NCBI GenBank assembly: GCA_025642065.1
Contig: JAODUP010000951.1
Span: 390,001 to 454,000, forward strand
DNA from: Paralvinella palmiformis
Taxonomy: Eukaryota > Annelida > Polychaeta > Terebellida > Alvinellidae
Reading direction: 5' to 3'
DNA: 64,000 bases
Shown piece by piece: positions 11,969 through 24,196 of this stretch. Below the pieces are notes generated by a model, which searched no databases, had not been told where the DNA came from, and was given only the letters and a program-made list of their open reading frames with translations. Positions within the stretch are counted from its first letter, which is position 1. Every line of letters begins with the position of its first letter. The position numbers and the translations under genes are program-made.

Positions 11969-12629
11969 CCAAGCTGAAATTGTGATGTGTTAATATGGAA
12001 ACTTCTGTATGAAACAATTATTACACTAAATCAGGATTATATAAGTACACTCTAGCATAAGGTATATAATTTTTGTGGATAGTATATTACTTTTAGAGGA
12101 TTTTTAAATCAGGATGTAGGAAAATGTTTTAGCCATCTTAATAAAACCAATGAAAATGTCCGAATTGTTATAAATGAGATTTAGTTACATTTTAGCATAA
12201 TTTGGAGGAAAAAAAACAATGGTTTCAAATTTCTGCCGAGCAGAATGGAAAACGCAGCCTTAGTATATGTTATATGCCTATGGCATCAACACAGAAAGGC
12301 CAGTATGCATCAAAGCTGCTTGAAATCTGAGTGCATCCAGTAGGTGAAGTTGTGCTTACATCTGAATAATGACCATTAAAATAATACTCTAGGAGGAAAA
12401 GCGCAGGAATCTATGTGTGTTATTAAAATGAATACTTCCATATTCAGTTAACAATTTCTGGCAGTGCCTGATTTAGCCAGGGTTGATCTACTAAAAAAGA
12501 ATGATAATCCATTATTAAGTATTAAACATGATAAAAGAAAATCCCAAGTCTCTTTTCTACTTGTCTTTTGCCAAATTCTAAATGACAGGATAATGATGGA
12601 ATAGCGACAATGCTGATAAGAGTGTTAAA

Positions 12630-12645
12630 ACCCCCCCCCCCCCTC
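12630..12645. repeat. Poly-C tract
   Basis: A run of about fourteen C residues followed by TCCC, adjacent to the LINE 3' end on the right. Confidence 0.9.
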
Positions 12646-12659
12646 CCATTACAACATTA

Positions 12660-13640
12660 TTACTCAATAATAATAATAATGTATATTTAATAAAGCGTCC
12701 TTACTAGCAGGAACCATTCAAAGGCGCTGTACAAATAATATGTAATAGAATAATACCCCAAATAATATGTCTGTAAAAACTCTGTAAGTGATTTCAAAGA
12801 TAATAATTATTTATCTGTGAAAACGATCTTGAACAGGTGTGTTTTTAGAACAGATTTAAAATTTCCAAGAGACCACGCATTTCTAATATCTGCCAGCAAC
12901 CTATTCCACAAAGTGGGGGATGCAACACTAAATGCACAATCACCATATGATTTGAGTCAAGACACTGACACCTGCAATAGTATCTGACTGGATGACCTGA
13001 GTTTTCGGGATGACTTTCTAATGGAAACCAGTTCACACAGATATTCTGGCACCATATCATTAATAGATTTATAAGTTATTAATAAAATCTTGAAATTAAT
13101 ACGCTGTCTAACAGGTGGCCAATGTAGTTTTTGAAGAATTGGAGTGATATGATCATATTTTCGAGTATTTGTCACTATGCCAGCAGCACTATTCTGAATT
13201 CACTGAAGGCGATTAATGTTATAATCAGATATGCCATATAACAGGGAGTTACAATAGTCTATACAAGATGTAACAAAGGCATGGACTTCAGTTACAAGTG
13301 CTTCTTTCATCAAGAATGCTTTTAAACAGTGGATGTTCTTAAGATGGTAGTACACAGCTCAGCATACTGATGTGACATGGTCATACATGTTAATACATTG
13401 GTCAAAAATAACCCCTAGATTTTTTACTGACCCATTAGGGGTTATCGAAGATGCACCCATCTGTAATACTGGTGTCTTTAGGGATTTAACACAATGTGAT
13501 GATGCCAAATATATAAATTTGTTTTATTATCATTTAGTTTTAGAAGATTTTGAGTCATCCATAACTGAATATCAGCAATACAATGTTCTAAATTCTTCAA
13601 GGAAGAGGAGAAATACTCATATCTATTATGACAGTACAAA
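12660..13640 (-). mobile_element. 5'-truncated LINE, reverse-transcriptase C-terminus
   Basis: On the minus strand, from 13640 down, there are thumb-like residues EHCIADIQLWMTQNLLKLN, then VKNLGVIFDQ near 13400, DYCNSLLYGI, and PILQKLHWPPVRQRINFKIL with TYKSINDMVPEYLCEL at 12960-13175. After a frame change the conserved end AFSVASPTLWN-like segment follows. This is the usual C-terminal half of a CR1/L2-type non-LTR retrotransposon ORF2. The 5' end is cut by SINE-tail sequence at 13640. Frame changes and stops make it inactive. Related 3' ends occur at 54365-54610, 29200-29460 and 59915-60250. Confidence 0.8.
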
Positions 13641-13740
13641 ATTGGCCGTAAAACACCAATCATCATCATCATCATCATCATCTATTATCACAGCACAAAA
13701 ATGGCCATAAAACACCAATCATCATCATCATAATAATCTA
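13641..13740 (+). mobile_element. Two SINE tails in tandem, ATC-tailed family
   Basis: ATTGGCCGTAAAACACCAATCATC with (ATC)n is followed by TATTATCACAGCAC and then a second AATGGCCATAAAACACCAATCATC tail. Both are only the extreme 3' end of the SINE family described at 30717-30903. A nested insertion or a local duplication would explain the pair. Confidence 0.7.
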
Positions 13741-14079
13741 TTATCACAGCTTGATAAGTCTACTTATGAATGTCTACTGTTATGAATGTGAACTAAGTCT
13801 CAATTAAGAATACAATACGACACTGACTAAATATAATAAGTGCTGCATACTTTGTTAAAGAACCAGCATGGACTTAATTGTAGAAATGTTGTGCATTAAT
13901 GTAGAGCCTTGGCACAGTTACAGTTAAGTCAAAATGTACTGGAAGCAATATCAACCAATCAAAAATTGATTAAAACAATAACATTTAAAGGCATAACTCC
14001 GGGGTTCATGGATAGATTAAAAGAGTACTGCTTTGTAAATTTCTTTAATGTTTTAGGAATCATTATATCATTATTGTTG

Positions 14080-14082
<3 letters not shown>

Positions 14083-14118
<36 letters not shown>

Positions 14119-14140
14119 CACCCATACACATACACACACA
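14083..14140. repeat. CA/TA/CA compound microsatellite
   Basis: (CA)n, a short TATATA segment, then CACACAGAGAGAG. Confidence 0.9.
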
Positions 14141-14668
14141 GAGAGAGATCAAATCATACACAAATTAATCTGCAACAAAATGATCTTGTATATATTAAAA
14201 ATGAATGTTGGTGTTGGAGACTATTGGTTTGAGGGTCACTCAGAATGCAATAAATGGCCAGGCACTTGATACAGCTGCCCTGTTTTACAAGTTGTTCCCT
14301 TTACTATACCAGGAAGTACAGATGGTGCCACTAATAATATTCCTTTTCTCATGACTCAGCCATAAAGTTATGACATTACAGACAATATATATAATAGAAC
14401 TTTCAGGAGATTTTTACTTTGCATTAAATATGTGAGTGAGTGACTCAGCGAGTGATTTGTTTAACCTCATCACTGATAATCCCTAGGACAGTTAGCTGAG
14501 AGGTAACAGCCCAAGGGAAACATCCCACACACAGAGGCCTTGGTACTATTCATAGCTGTAATCTGGCCGTACACACCACACAGTGCTCTCTAACCATTAA
14601 ATGTGTCAACTGAACATGAACACCTGCATTAGATTTGTAAATGAATAAATAATCATGTCAATACTCTT

Positions 14669-14857
14669 GATGATGATGATCGATGTTTTACGGCCACTTT
14701 TGTGCACAAGGTAAGCTAAGGGGGCCGAGCGACCTCCAACGGTAATGAAGTGAAGTCAAAGATGAAACAACCTTCAGATATGCCCATGCCGAAATTCGAA
14801 CTCGGGTGGTAGTGATCTGTGATCCAATGCACTACCAGTTAGACCAAGGAGGCGCCC
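14669..14857 (-). mobile_element. Near-full SINE, ATC-tailed family
   Basis: Minus orientation. The GGCGCC head end lies at 14851-14856. A tRNA-like A box (TGGTCTAACTGGTAGTG) and a B box (GAGTTCGAATTTCGG) can be read on the minus strand. The shared 3' body GGAGGTCGCTCGGCCCC and GTGGCCGTAAAACATCGATC follow, with an ATC tail at 14669. It is close to the 30717 copy over its whole length. Confidence 0.85.
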
Positions 14858-15280
14858 TCTCAATACTCTTGAGGTAACATAAAAAAACTGATGTACTCAT
14901 CATTCTCACTAAGCATAATCTGTGGTATAGTGATGTTATCTGTTTGGGCATCTGATCACTCTTAATGGTATTTTTTTGTTGTTTATATTGCATTTCATAA
15001 ATTTATTATCAAACTTTATTGCAGGCAATCAATATACACAGTTGCCATTTGTCTGGATCTGGATGTGCACTGTAGCAACTAAAGCTCCAGGACATCTTTT
15101 GTACTGCTACTATGCTAGCAAATATATTAATTGACAATATCTTTGGCACTAATATTTTGGGTAAAAATTGGACACATTTCAAATTAATACTGATATTTAA
15201 TTTTGTTTAAAATGCTAACTACCCGACTATTATTTAGGGAAGTTGATATATATGTTATGCACCATCTTGACAACTAGGGC

Positions 15281-16363
15281 CAGGGTTAGGATCAATGTAT
15301 TACTGTACTCCTACTCATTGTACTCGAGTACACAATTTGAAGTATTCGGATGTACTCAGTACTCATAACAGGAAGTACTCAGTACTTGTACTCGAGTACA
15401 TTCATAAAGTACTCATACTTTCAGAGTACTTTCACCATAAACAGAATATTGTTTTCATTTTATTTCCATTTGTATTTGTAGCCATTTTCCTCCCAAAATG
15501 AATTTAGAATTATGTCCATAGAAATTGGTCAGTTATAATTTTAAACCAGAATCCCTGCGGATTAGATCACTTCGATTTGAAACATAAAGTATGAATGTTA
15601 TGCCATGTATTAACATTAATGTGAACTTCACTAAAACCACTAGTGTGATTATGCACATGTTTGGGCCTGTTTGTGACATAATTATTATGCAGTTTCTGTC
15701 TACCTGAATGCTAATGACTGCCACATGATGTCTCCAAATGATTTAAATACTCCAACATTGATGTTCATCAGATGCATTAGGACCTGAATTAACTGTTTAC
15801 ATTGAATGCATTTTATGGACATTATTATTATAGTTAAATGTTTGGGGTCTTGGACATAAACATGACATTTTATTTAATTATTTCTAAATAGCTGGTATTT
15901 TATTCTTTTCATTTAACCATGTTCAATATGTTATGCAGGCTGCATAACATATTGAACATGGTTAAATGAAAAGAATAAAATAAAGATTGAAATATATGTT
16001 TGCATTGTTGTTAATTATTGAATACTTTTACTTGAGGAATGATCCAATATTATTGGTATCTTTGTCTACATGTATTAAACCATCTACTGCATGTGTCTAT
16101 GTAGATCTAGATCCACCACCTCCTACGTGTCAACATGAACAGCCAATATGAACTGTTATGAAAGAGCAAACTTCAAATTAAATTAGTCGTCCCCCCCATT
16201 CACATTACATAGTAGTTATGTTTGAGTAAACGTGATTAAAAATATACTCGTACTTGTACTCGAGTACTTTGAAATATACTCATACTTGTACTTGAGTACA
16301 TTGATGAAATAAGTACTCATACTTGTACTTGAGTACTTTCCCATGTACTTGGCCCCAACCCTG
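15281..16363. mobile_element. hAT-like non-autonomous element with GTACTCGAGTAC subterminal arrays
   Basis: The left end CAGGGTTAGGATCAAT and the right end (as reverse complement) CAGGGTTGGGGCCAAGTAC are inverted. Both subterminal zones (15300-15430 and 16240-16350) are built from GTACTCGAGTAC, AGTACTCATAC and CTTGTACTTGAGTAC variants in opposite orientation. The flanking octamers actagggc and aatgggac agree at only 5 of 8 positions, so the target duplication is weak or eroded. The interior (about 800 bp) has no convincing protein but contains the perfect hairpin at 15896-15982. Confidence 0.6.
15896..15982. repeat. Perfect hairpin: 43-bp arms, 1-bp spacer
   Basis: Base-by-base pairing around G15939 shows perfect complementarity from 15896-15938 to 15940-15982. 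Pairing stops at G15895/A15983. The central sequence is TTATGCAG-G-CTGCATAA. It sits near the middle of the hAT-like element at 15281-16363. Confidence 0.95.
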
Positions 16364-18680
16364 AATGGGACCAACCCGTTTCACAACTGGTATGGTTTTA
16401 AGAATACCTGCCCATTTAGCAACCATGTGGCAACAAAATGTTGCACCGTTATTTCTAAATTGTCTGTATTATTGGTCACTTTTCTAACTGTTGTGAAAAT
16501 TAAATTGAATATAAATTATATAGACCTCTATATATGAACAAATAAATTAAGAAAACAGTAAAATAGTTGTTGAAACGGTCCTCTTACCATTTCGAAACAG
16601 GATGGGCAGTTTCTAAATGGGAAGTAGATCGATTCAACAACTTAAAAAATACATGGTTTCAGAAATAATTTTTTGTGTTTTTAAGGAAATTATATATACA
16701 TATATAACTGGATTTAAAACACATGCGAAAATAACAAATTCATATTTTACAAAATGGTACACAATTAAATTTATCATGATCTGATCATGCCGATGTGGTT
16801 GTGTAACAGACTGCCCATCTTACAATTACAAGGCTTGTGGTGCGGTTGCGAAACAGGAAGATCCCGTTCTAAAACAGGCAAAATCGGTTGGTACATATAT
16901 ACATATATATATATATATATAAGCTTTTTAAAGGCTGGGTGTTTATATATGTTTTTGTTTGATGGTCAGTTCATATTGTGTAGGGCCATCCTGGTCAGCA
17001 GAGCTGCTTGGCTCTCTGGAGGTAGGTGTTTTAAATTAGGATATATTTAAACAATTTTATTTTAAATCATCGGCCAAGTATTTAATATGTTAGAACTCTA
17101 CAATCTGCATTAATGTGAAGTTTTGCTGTTTAAGAAAGTATAGGAATTTGTACATAAATTATGAATATAAAGCTGTAAATTTAAGAAAACTTCAGCTGCA
17201 GCTCAGATTGCCAGTTTTCGACCATTTTCATAATTTGTTTCACTGATTTGAGTTAGCCATAGTTATAAAATTTGATATGTTATGTTAGTCTGCCTGTGAC
17301 ATTTGCGATATTTGGTTAGGCACCAGTAAAAGATAAAACCACCTTAGCCTTAAAAGTTAAGATCAGCTATACTGCACATGGACTAAAAGGCTTGTAATAT
17401 TTATTTATCCCGTCTTTCTTTTGTAATCAGAATATATTAATGACTTGATTACTGATATTTGGGTTGTTTCGACTTGTTAAACTATTGTCAAGATTATGGT
17501 TGCCATCTTTGTGGACTAGTTAGCCATCAGCGTAACTGCGTATTTGGGCTATTAAGGGAAAGAAGACGGGAAATCTCTAGATTCTTCACAATAAAGATTA
17601 TTATCTGGTCAATAATCTTGAAGATTAAGTTTAAGATAATATTTAAGATTACAGTGAATGGCTAGACATAAAGTTAACCAACACAATTTTGCTCAAATGA
17701 TATATGCATGTAATTGTTTAAGATGCTGTGAAGAAAGTGTGGTGGAAATTTAAAATATGTCTGAAACAAAAACTTTGGCTGTGGACAGAAGCAGGAAAAG
17801 ATAATGGAGGGATTTCATATTTTAGCATTTTCATTAATTTAATAGTCATATTTACAAGGATCTCTTGCCAAACACTCCATTTAACTCACCAGGTAGAACT
17901 GATCTGATTTACGGGTAGTACAAGCAACTCGCAGTTCTAATAGAAATTGTGTGGCCATATCAGTTGCAGGGACTCTTGAGTAAACAACTGAAATGTACTG
18001 CTTATTTTTGCATTGTTTTGTTACAAAGGATTGCATGCACACTGCCAAAATGTAAGTTTTAAATATATTTGTTTCAGCTGGAGTATTATTTACGGCGCCC
18101 GTAAAGAGTGGTTATGGTTGGCTAATGCTGTATTCAATAACATGACTGTGAGCACTTTCATGAGTTTTCGATGTAGCATGTGAACTAATTTTGAAAATAC
18201 AAAAATCTTAACAGTGATAAAATATACAATAGGGATCTTTTGTCTACATCTGGCATGACAAGGGCTGATTTGATTTATTCCGAAAATGCTCATTTAATTC
18301 TCCAAAATTCAACAATCCAATGGTTCAAATATCTACAGAAAAATGTAAACAAAAGAGAAAATGCTAACTCAGACATGGTCTTTGCTGTCATAAATAAAAT
18401 ACACTTTAATCAGAATTAATGATATAATACACAAGTCAATTTGTTGAGCACAGTGCATTCATTAACTTAATTGTGTACTCACAGGAACAGTGTCCAACTG
18501 ATTCAAACAAGAAAAACTGAAGTTTGGTTGTTGTTTCGTTTCCCTCCACTGACTATAATAACTGAATATCAGTGGCTACTCACTAGTGAAAATGGTGCTG
18601 CCAATCTATTCGCCACATGGTGAAATCACTCGGCTAAAAATCAATATACTGCACTCCTCAACATTTTGCAATGTTATAAC
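16364..18680. other. Gene-less stretch, nothing recognised
   Basis: A (TA)n microsatellite lies at about 16899-16921. The open frames here (for example 16787-17050, 17459-17665 and 18090-18293) show no family resemblance or supporting splice structure. Confidence 0.5.
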
Positions 18681-19375
18681 TAAATGTAGATTTCATTAAA
18701 CAGGTTAATGACTCAGACATGCTATTACCTAATCAATGGTAAAATCTACAAAAGAGAGCCATTAAATTAGTTGACAAAGCAAATTATAGGGAACATTCAG
18801 AGCCGTTGTTTGCCAAATGTAAGTGCCTAAAATTGTGTGATATTGTTAATTTGAAAACATCAATCAGTACATTTCAAGCAGAATATAGCAGGTTGCCTGT
18901 GAATTTACAGAAAATGCTTTAAAAAATCTATGTATGTTCATAGAGTATAATACTAGATCCTGTACTAAAGGTAATTTTGAAGTTAAACTTTGTAGAACTA
19001 AAACAAGATCTATGGCAATAAGTGTCAAAGGTGTGAAATTATGGAATGATATTAAATATTGGCAGATATTTTAAAAAGTTATTAAGAAAATGTATATTAA
19101 TGATTATAATTACTGATTCTCATGAGTGTATTACAAACTTGATAATTAGCAATTAGGAATGAGTTTATATGTACGTATTTCAGTACTAACTAGTATTTCA
19201 GATGTATATAATTTATTTTAGTTTGTAATATTTTTTTTTCACAGGGGAATGTCTTTAATACAATCATTATGCATCTCGCATTCTCCTTTTCAACATTATA
19301 TTGGATTCACAAAATTTTTGTAATTGTATGATATGGTGATGTTGAAGAAAATATATTGAATTAAACAACATTGTT
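18680..19375 (+). mobile_element. LINE 3' fragment with ORF2 C-terminus and tail
   Basis: Plus-strand translation gives LQKRAIKLVDKANYREHSEP and LFAKCKCLKLCDIVNLKT, then with frame changes YNTRSCTKGNFEVKLC and MAISVKGVKLWNDI. The NTRS ... G.KLWN order is typical of the C-terminus of CR1/jockey-like non-LTR retrotransposons. It is followed by a 3' UTR (19238-19375) with CATTCTCCTTTTCAACATTAT and an ATTGAATTAAAC end, which is shared with 19795-19890 and, in reverse, 42968-43110. Confidence 0.75.
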
Positions 19376-19557
19376 CATATATGTCCCTCCTAATGAGTCC
19401 AAACGTTAACTTGTGCCATCTAGGTTTCAAATATTGTGTAATTACATGTTAACAAACTGAGGTTTATGCTAGCGTGAACATTGTGTGTGATTCGCTGTGG
19501 GTGTGATATGGACACTGGGATCATTTTCCGTAATAAGTGCATGTGCCTAATTATTCG

Positions 19558-19680
19558 TATCATAATGACCTGTTATCTTTGCTTGTGTGTGTCATAATAA
19601 TACGGAATCATTTTGTATGTCATAATGATCTGTCATTGTTCCTGTGGTGTCATAATGACCCATCATTGTATTTGGTATTA
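19558..19680. repeat. About 30-bp minisatellite, four units
   Basis: CATAATGACCTG, CATAATAATACG, CATAATGATCTG and CATAATGACCCA start at 19561, 19593, 19621 and 19651. Each is followed by a TTT/TTG-rich, GTGT-containing segment. Spacing is 28-32 bp. Confidence 0.7.
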
Positions 19681-19794
19681 AGATCATAATCAAATCACCA
19701 TTTTGTCAACATCCAGCATTGTCGAAATATTTACATTCATTGAATTAATTTATATATAATGAAGTGTGAGGAGCATTTTCAGTTTATTGTTTCA

Positions 19795-19895
19795 GTTACA
19801 GGGGGATACATTATATAAGCAATGCTTCAAGCATCTTCCTTTTCAACATTCTATATCATTAAAATTATTTTGAATTAAACAAATTGAATTAAATT
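19795..19895 (+). mobile_element. LINE 3' tail copy
   Basis: Shares ATTATATAAGCAATGCTTCA and AGCATCTTCCTTTTCAACAT with the reverse-oriented copy at 42968-43110. It ends in ATTGAATTAAATTGAAT, a short repeat tail typical of this LINE type. No coding part is attached. Confidence 0.7.
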
Positions 19896-20144
19896 GAATG
19901 GCACCTAACCCTGCATGTCGGTGAAACTTTTACGAGGATATCATAAATATTGATGCTTTCATGACCAAAAAAAGGACTCAGAAAAGGTAAAATTAGACTA
20001 TTTCATGTTGCACTCTAAAATTTAATAACATGTGATTTCCTACAATAATAAATAATTATGCTTCTATTTTCAGGTTTGTGCAGACTCGTGACCAAATAAT
20101 AACGTTTCTACTTGAGTTCCTTCACAAATGAGGTTTTCGTTATA

Positions 20145-20600
20145 AAATTGGCCGGTATTATTTACCCGGCAGTTGATTCCAGAATGATAGAAAACGGTCT
20201 TATTCATCCGGCAGCCGGATCCCGAAGGAAAGTGTCGACAACTGCTTACCCAGCAGCTGGGTATTGCAATGCTAATTTTAGTTCTTGCTCAGCCGGCATT
20301 GCCGGGTGCGCAATGACATAAATCTTCACTTGGTGGCCGACAAACCCAGCTGGGTCATCGCAAAATGAGGATGCATTAATTTTTCTCTGTCCTGTGCCTA
20401 AACGTTTATTAGTAACTGCAATTGTTCGACAATCATATTTGGTGAACTTAAAGCAAGTAGACACCTCAAATTTGGTAAGATAAGCCTCAAAATCGATCTT
20501 GACCGGGTGTGCAAGTGGCAAAATCTTCATTAGGGAACCGAATCTTTGCCGGGTAGGCAGGAGACAAAATCTTCACTGGGGAACCAGCAGCTGGGTGAAT
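20145..20600. repeat. Local repeat cluster with CAGC/GCTG and CCGG palindromes
   Basis: AAATCTTCACT(T/G)GG..., AAAATCTTCATTAGGGAACC and AAAATCTTCACTGGGGAACC recur at about 20322, 20519 and 20570. Each is followed by a C/GCCGGGT or CAGCTGGGT block. Short palindromes CCGGCAGCCGG and CCCAGCAGCTGGG lie near 20209 and 20250. No gene is evident; the stretch may be the remains of a DNA transposon. Confidence 0.45.
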
Positions 20601-21871
20601 ACTGATTTCCTATAAAATTTCTAGTTCATAGTTTTTTTCTAAAAAGAATTTCATAATCCCGATAAACAGACTTAATGATAAACGTTGTGGTATATATATA
20701 TGGCACATATATATTATCCCATATTTGTGTTAATACACATTATAAATAGCATAAGGCCATAGGCCAATAACACGTACAAATTAATGTAATACCAGTAATA
20801 GTATTATTAAAACTTAATTGCCCTTTGTAAGTAAAAGGATTGTCAAAGTGTGTGTCCATGTAGGTGGAGATTAACCTAGTTTTTCTTTTTCTGTCAAATA
20901 TATAATTTTACTACATTGCAGACCTAGACTTTTCTGGATTTATATTTAATGTCATATTATGATAATAAGGCCACATATAATGAATCTAGATGAGAACCAC
21001 CAAAATTAACCCAATGTTATATTCAATTTTTACATGCACCATTATTTGCAGTGAAAATTGGCTTACAACGCAGGCGGCATGTATATGATAATTAATCTAG
21101 AACATGTTTTCGAAAGAGGCGAAATGTTGCTGGTGGCGAACTGTCTAGCTTCTAGATCTACTAGACATCTAGGCTAGACTAGCCTAGGCTATGGCTATGG
21201 TGATGTAGATACGTAGTGTCGATAACCGTTATCTATAAATTCGTTTACACATTAGAACTTAGTAATGATGAGGTCATACTGTAACTTCCATATAACCGAT
21301 CAATTACATTTTTTTAATCACATAACAAAAATTAAATGTTGCTGCTTCTGAAACGAGCACTTAGGGTTCTACTATTTGCCTCATGACTATAATTTTAGGC
21401 TAATATTGATAGAAGTTTGGTGCATCAAGATTAATCAGTCCTAACGTCTACTAAACTAACTACAATGTAGATCTAATTGACCGTAATAAACGTATATAAC
21501 AATAAATCGATTAGTTTTACTATTAGATATACTATAAATATAACACTAGTCTACATATGGATAGTGATTTTCAATGTAAACACACACCTGTAATCAGCCT
21601 GTAGATCTACTGCTGTAGATCTAGATATTGACATATTCGGTCAAAATGGTTCATTCCTCTTCATAGTTAGTCTATATCCCATAATAGATCTAATTTACTT
21701 AAAACACTTAGTTATAAAAACATATGCTGAACAACAGTATTTATTCATAATACTAAGTTAATGTCGCCGGCCTCTCATCGCATGACGATTGCGGAGGTTT
21801 TTTTTGGGATAATATGCAAAAGAACTGGTTTTTGGTATAGAACAATAATATTTTTTTCCGATGATAGTTAT

Positions 21872-22532
21872 TGTGTTAAGTTATATATATACGTGTATGA
21901 AAGCTGTAAAATTAACTCTCTTCAAATGATGTTCTACTTCATTATGTACACACACTGACACACACACACACACACACACGGGCGCGTACACACACACGCG
22001 CGCACACACATATATATAATGCGTGTGAGGTGTTATGTGCGGAAGAGGTAGCGTTTGCACATTCACGAATACATATCACAGTCCAATCAAATAAATTAAC
22101 TATCATTCAAGACCAAGTTGTGAATATGTGCAGCTATGTATAGACATATATATGATAAATGATAATTCAATTTATAAAGAAAACTATATATATATGATTT
22201 TAATAAACCACTATAAAGACTGTACACTTTCCATTACCTTCCCAACCTGTTTAAATTCCAATCAGGAATCAAAATTTTCACATCGTCATTTCCAAAAAGT
22301 TGAAACAGAACAATTGGAGGCTGTCTCAGAGAGCCTAGATGGTGTACGAGCTTTCATTGATTGATATCGTTACTTATGTGTTGTTGTTATTATGTTAAAC
22401 TTCCAATTACAGGGAAACAGACATATTAATTAAGCAGTTGACACACGCGGGTGCGCACCCACACACGCACACACACACGCGCGCGCATATATATTTACAG
22501 CTTTCATACACGTATATATATAACTTAACACA
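21872..22532. repeat. 39-bp perfect inverted repeat pair enclosing about 580 bp
   Basis: TGTGTTAAGTTATATATATA followed by CGTGTATGAAAGCTGTAAA at 21872-21910 is matched exactly in reverse complement at 22494-22532. Inside each arm is a CA/CG-rich microsatellite (21957-22008 and 22440-22488). No convincing gene lies between the arms. This could be the ends of a foldback element or an inverted duplication. Confidence 0.85.
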
Positions 22533-22539
22533 CTTTATC

Positions 22540-24190
22540 GAATATGATTGGAATGGGATATTCTTGAGCCTAGCACTCTTCATATCCAACTGATCGTGCC
22601 ATAGACGGCGAAATAACGAACATCCGTTCCTCAAAGTGTCTCCCGCCGATCTTGCTGTGGGAAGTTGCTTTCCACTGCACTCTCTTCATGTTTCGCAGCC
22701 AATCGCGCAAACGAGTCTCGTTTTGAGGGGGGGGGGTTTACTCCATCCACTGGCAGACTCAATTGCACAATTATATGCGGCACAATACACCATTTTATAC
22801 GTTTAAAAAGACAATAATATAGAACACGGGTTAAACAAGGCCACGGCGACTGTTTGGCGTCGTGTTTGTTCACTATGACGTCATATTTCGAAGTTTTCCG
22901 AAGATTCTCGATTAATGCTGTGGCATATTTGTCCATGTGAGATGTCAGCAAAGCAAGTTTTAAAATCACTATAACTACATTTCTAGGAAAAAGATTAAAA
23001 TATATCTCTGACTGAAATTGATTTTAATAAATAACACCGACATTTTGACTAACTTGGGAAGCCTTTTCCTGTGACATTTAAGTCAAACAAGCGGAAGCAC
23101 AAAAGATTGCCATTAGAAAGGATGCCCCCAATATGTATGACTATATATAATTTATCATCTTTCCATCATTCAGAAATGGTTCCGTTTGATCAAGTAGTTT
23201 AATTTGTATGCCATGTACAAAGTTAGTTATAATATTTATTTCTTCAGATTAATACACTTTATACAGGTTTTCTAATAAATATATTTTATGTGCATGATCC
23301 GTTGGGTTTATAGAAGTATGCATTTCTGATAATATCCATCCTGGATAGTATTTTAGTTAGTGATTTGTTGTATGTTTACAAACCGAAGTATAAGGATAAA
23401 ATTCATATTGTTGGGACACTTTGCACCAGGCTTCCCTGTTGATAACAAAACAATAATATCGTGTTCACGCGATATTAATTCATCAGGTAGATGCAGTTAA
23501 TCCCGACATCTAAAATTCGTATGAAGTTACATAGAAGTCTACATTCGTTCCATCAGTGTGTACTTAATTAAAGGAGTCTTCACAATGAGAAGTCTCAAAT
23601 TAGACCAAACTTATTTCATAGATTTTATCAATCCATTCCCTGGACAGAAAATGCCACAAACATTTAGCGCACACACATGTCACGTACTATCACGTACTAC
23701 CGTTCACGATGATATTGAGAAAACTAAAACGATGTTTTTCTGTGTTAAACTGTTACATTATCTCCGATGAGATTCGTTGGTTCGTGATTCTACATAAAAT
23801 ATAGACGATGCTCAATTTCTTGACATCTACCCATCACCGTGCATAGACTTGCACAAAACTGACCAACTATAATTATTATTCATCTAGTCTACCCTCCATC
23901 CATAATTCTATTGCTCAGACCCCATCACCTATATATTATTAATAAAAGGGCTTCCCGTGACAGGTATAACTGGAATAGCCCTCAATCATTAAAATGGCGG
24001 AATTTTTTTTTTCTTGTGTGAGGTGACACGTGATATAATTTTTGGACACTATAACTTCCGTGGCTGATTAAAGATCTTCGTTTGCCAATCATTTCGACTT
24101 GACCTTGGTTTATATGTGGCTTTTGTTATAACAAACAAACAAAATCAATATTAAACCCGAAAGCCATCGTTCACTTTCACTAAATTATAC
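22540..24190. other. Gene-less stretch, nothing recognised
   Basis: Contains a poly-G run near 22729-22737 and a CRE-like ATGACGTCAT at 22876-22885. No supported coding exon was found; the open frame at 22631-22969 (minus) has no recognised domain. Confidence 0.45.
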
Positions 24191-24196
24191 AAGCAC

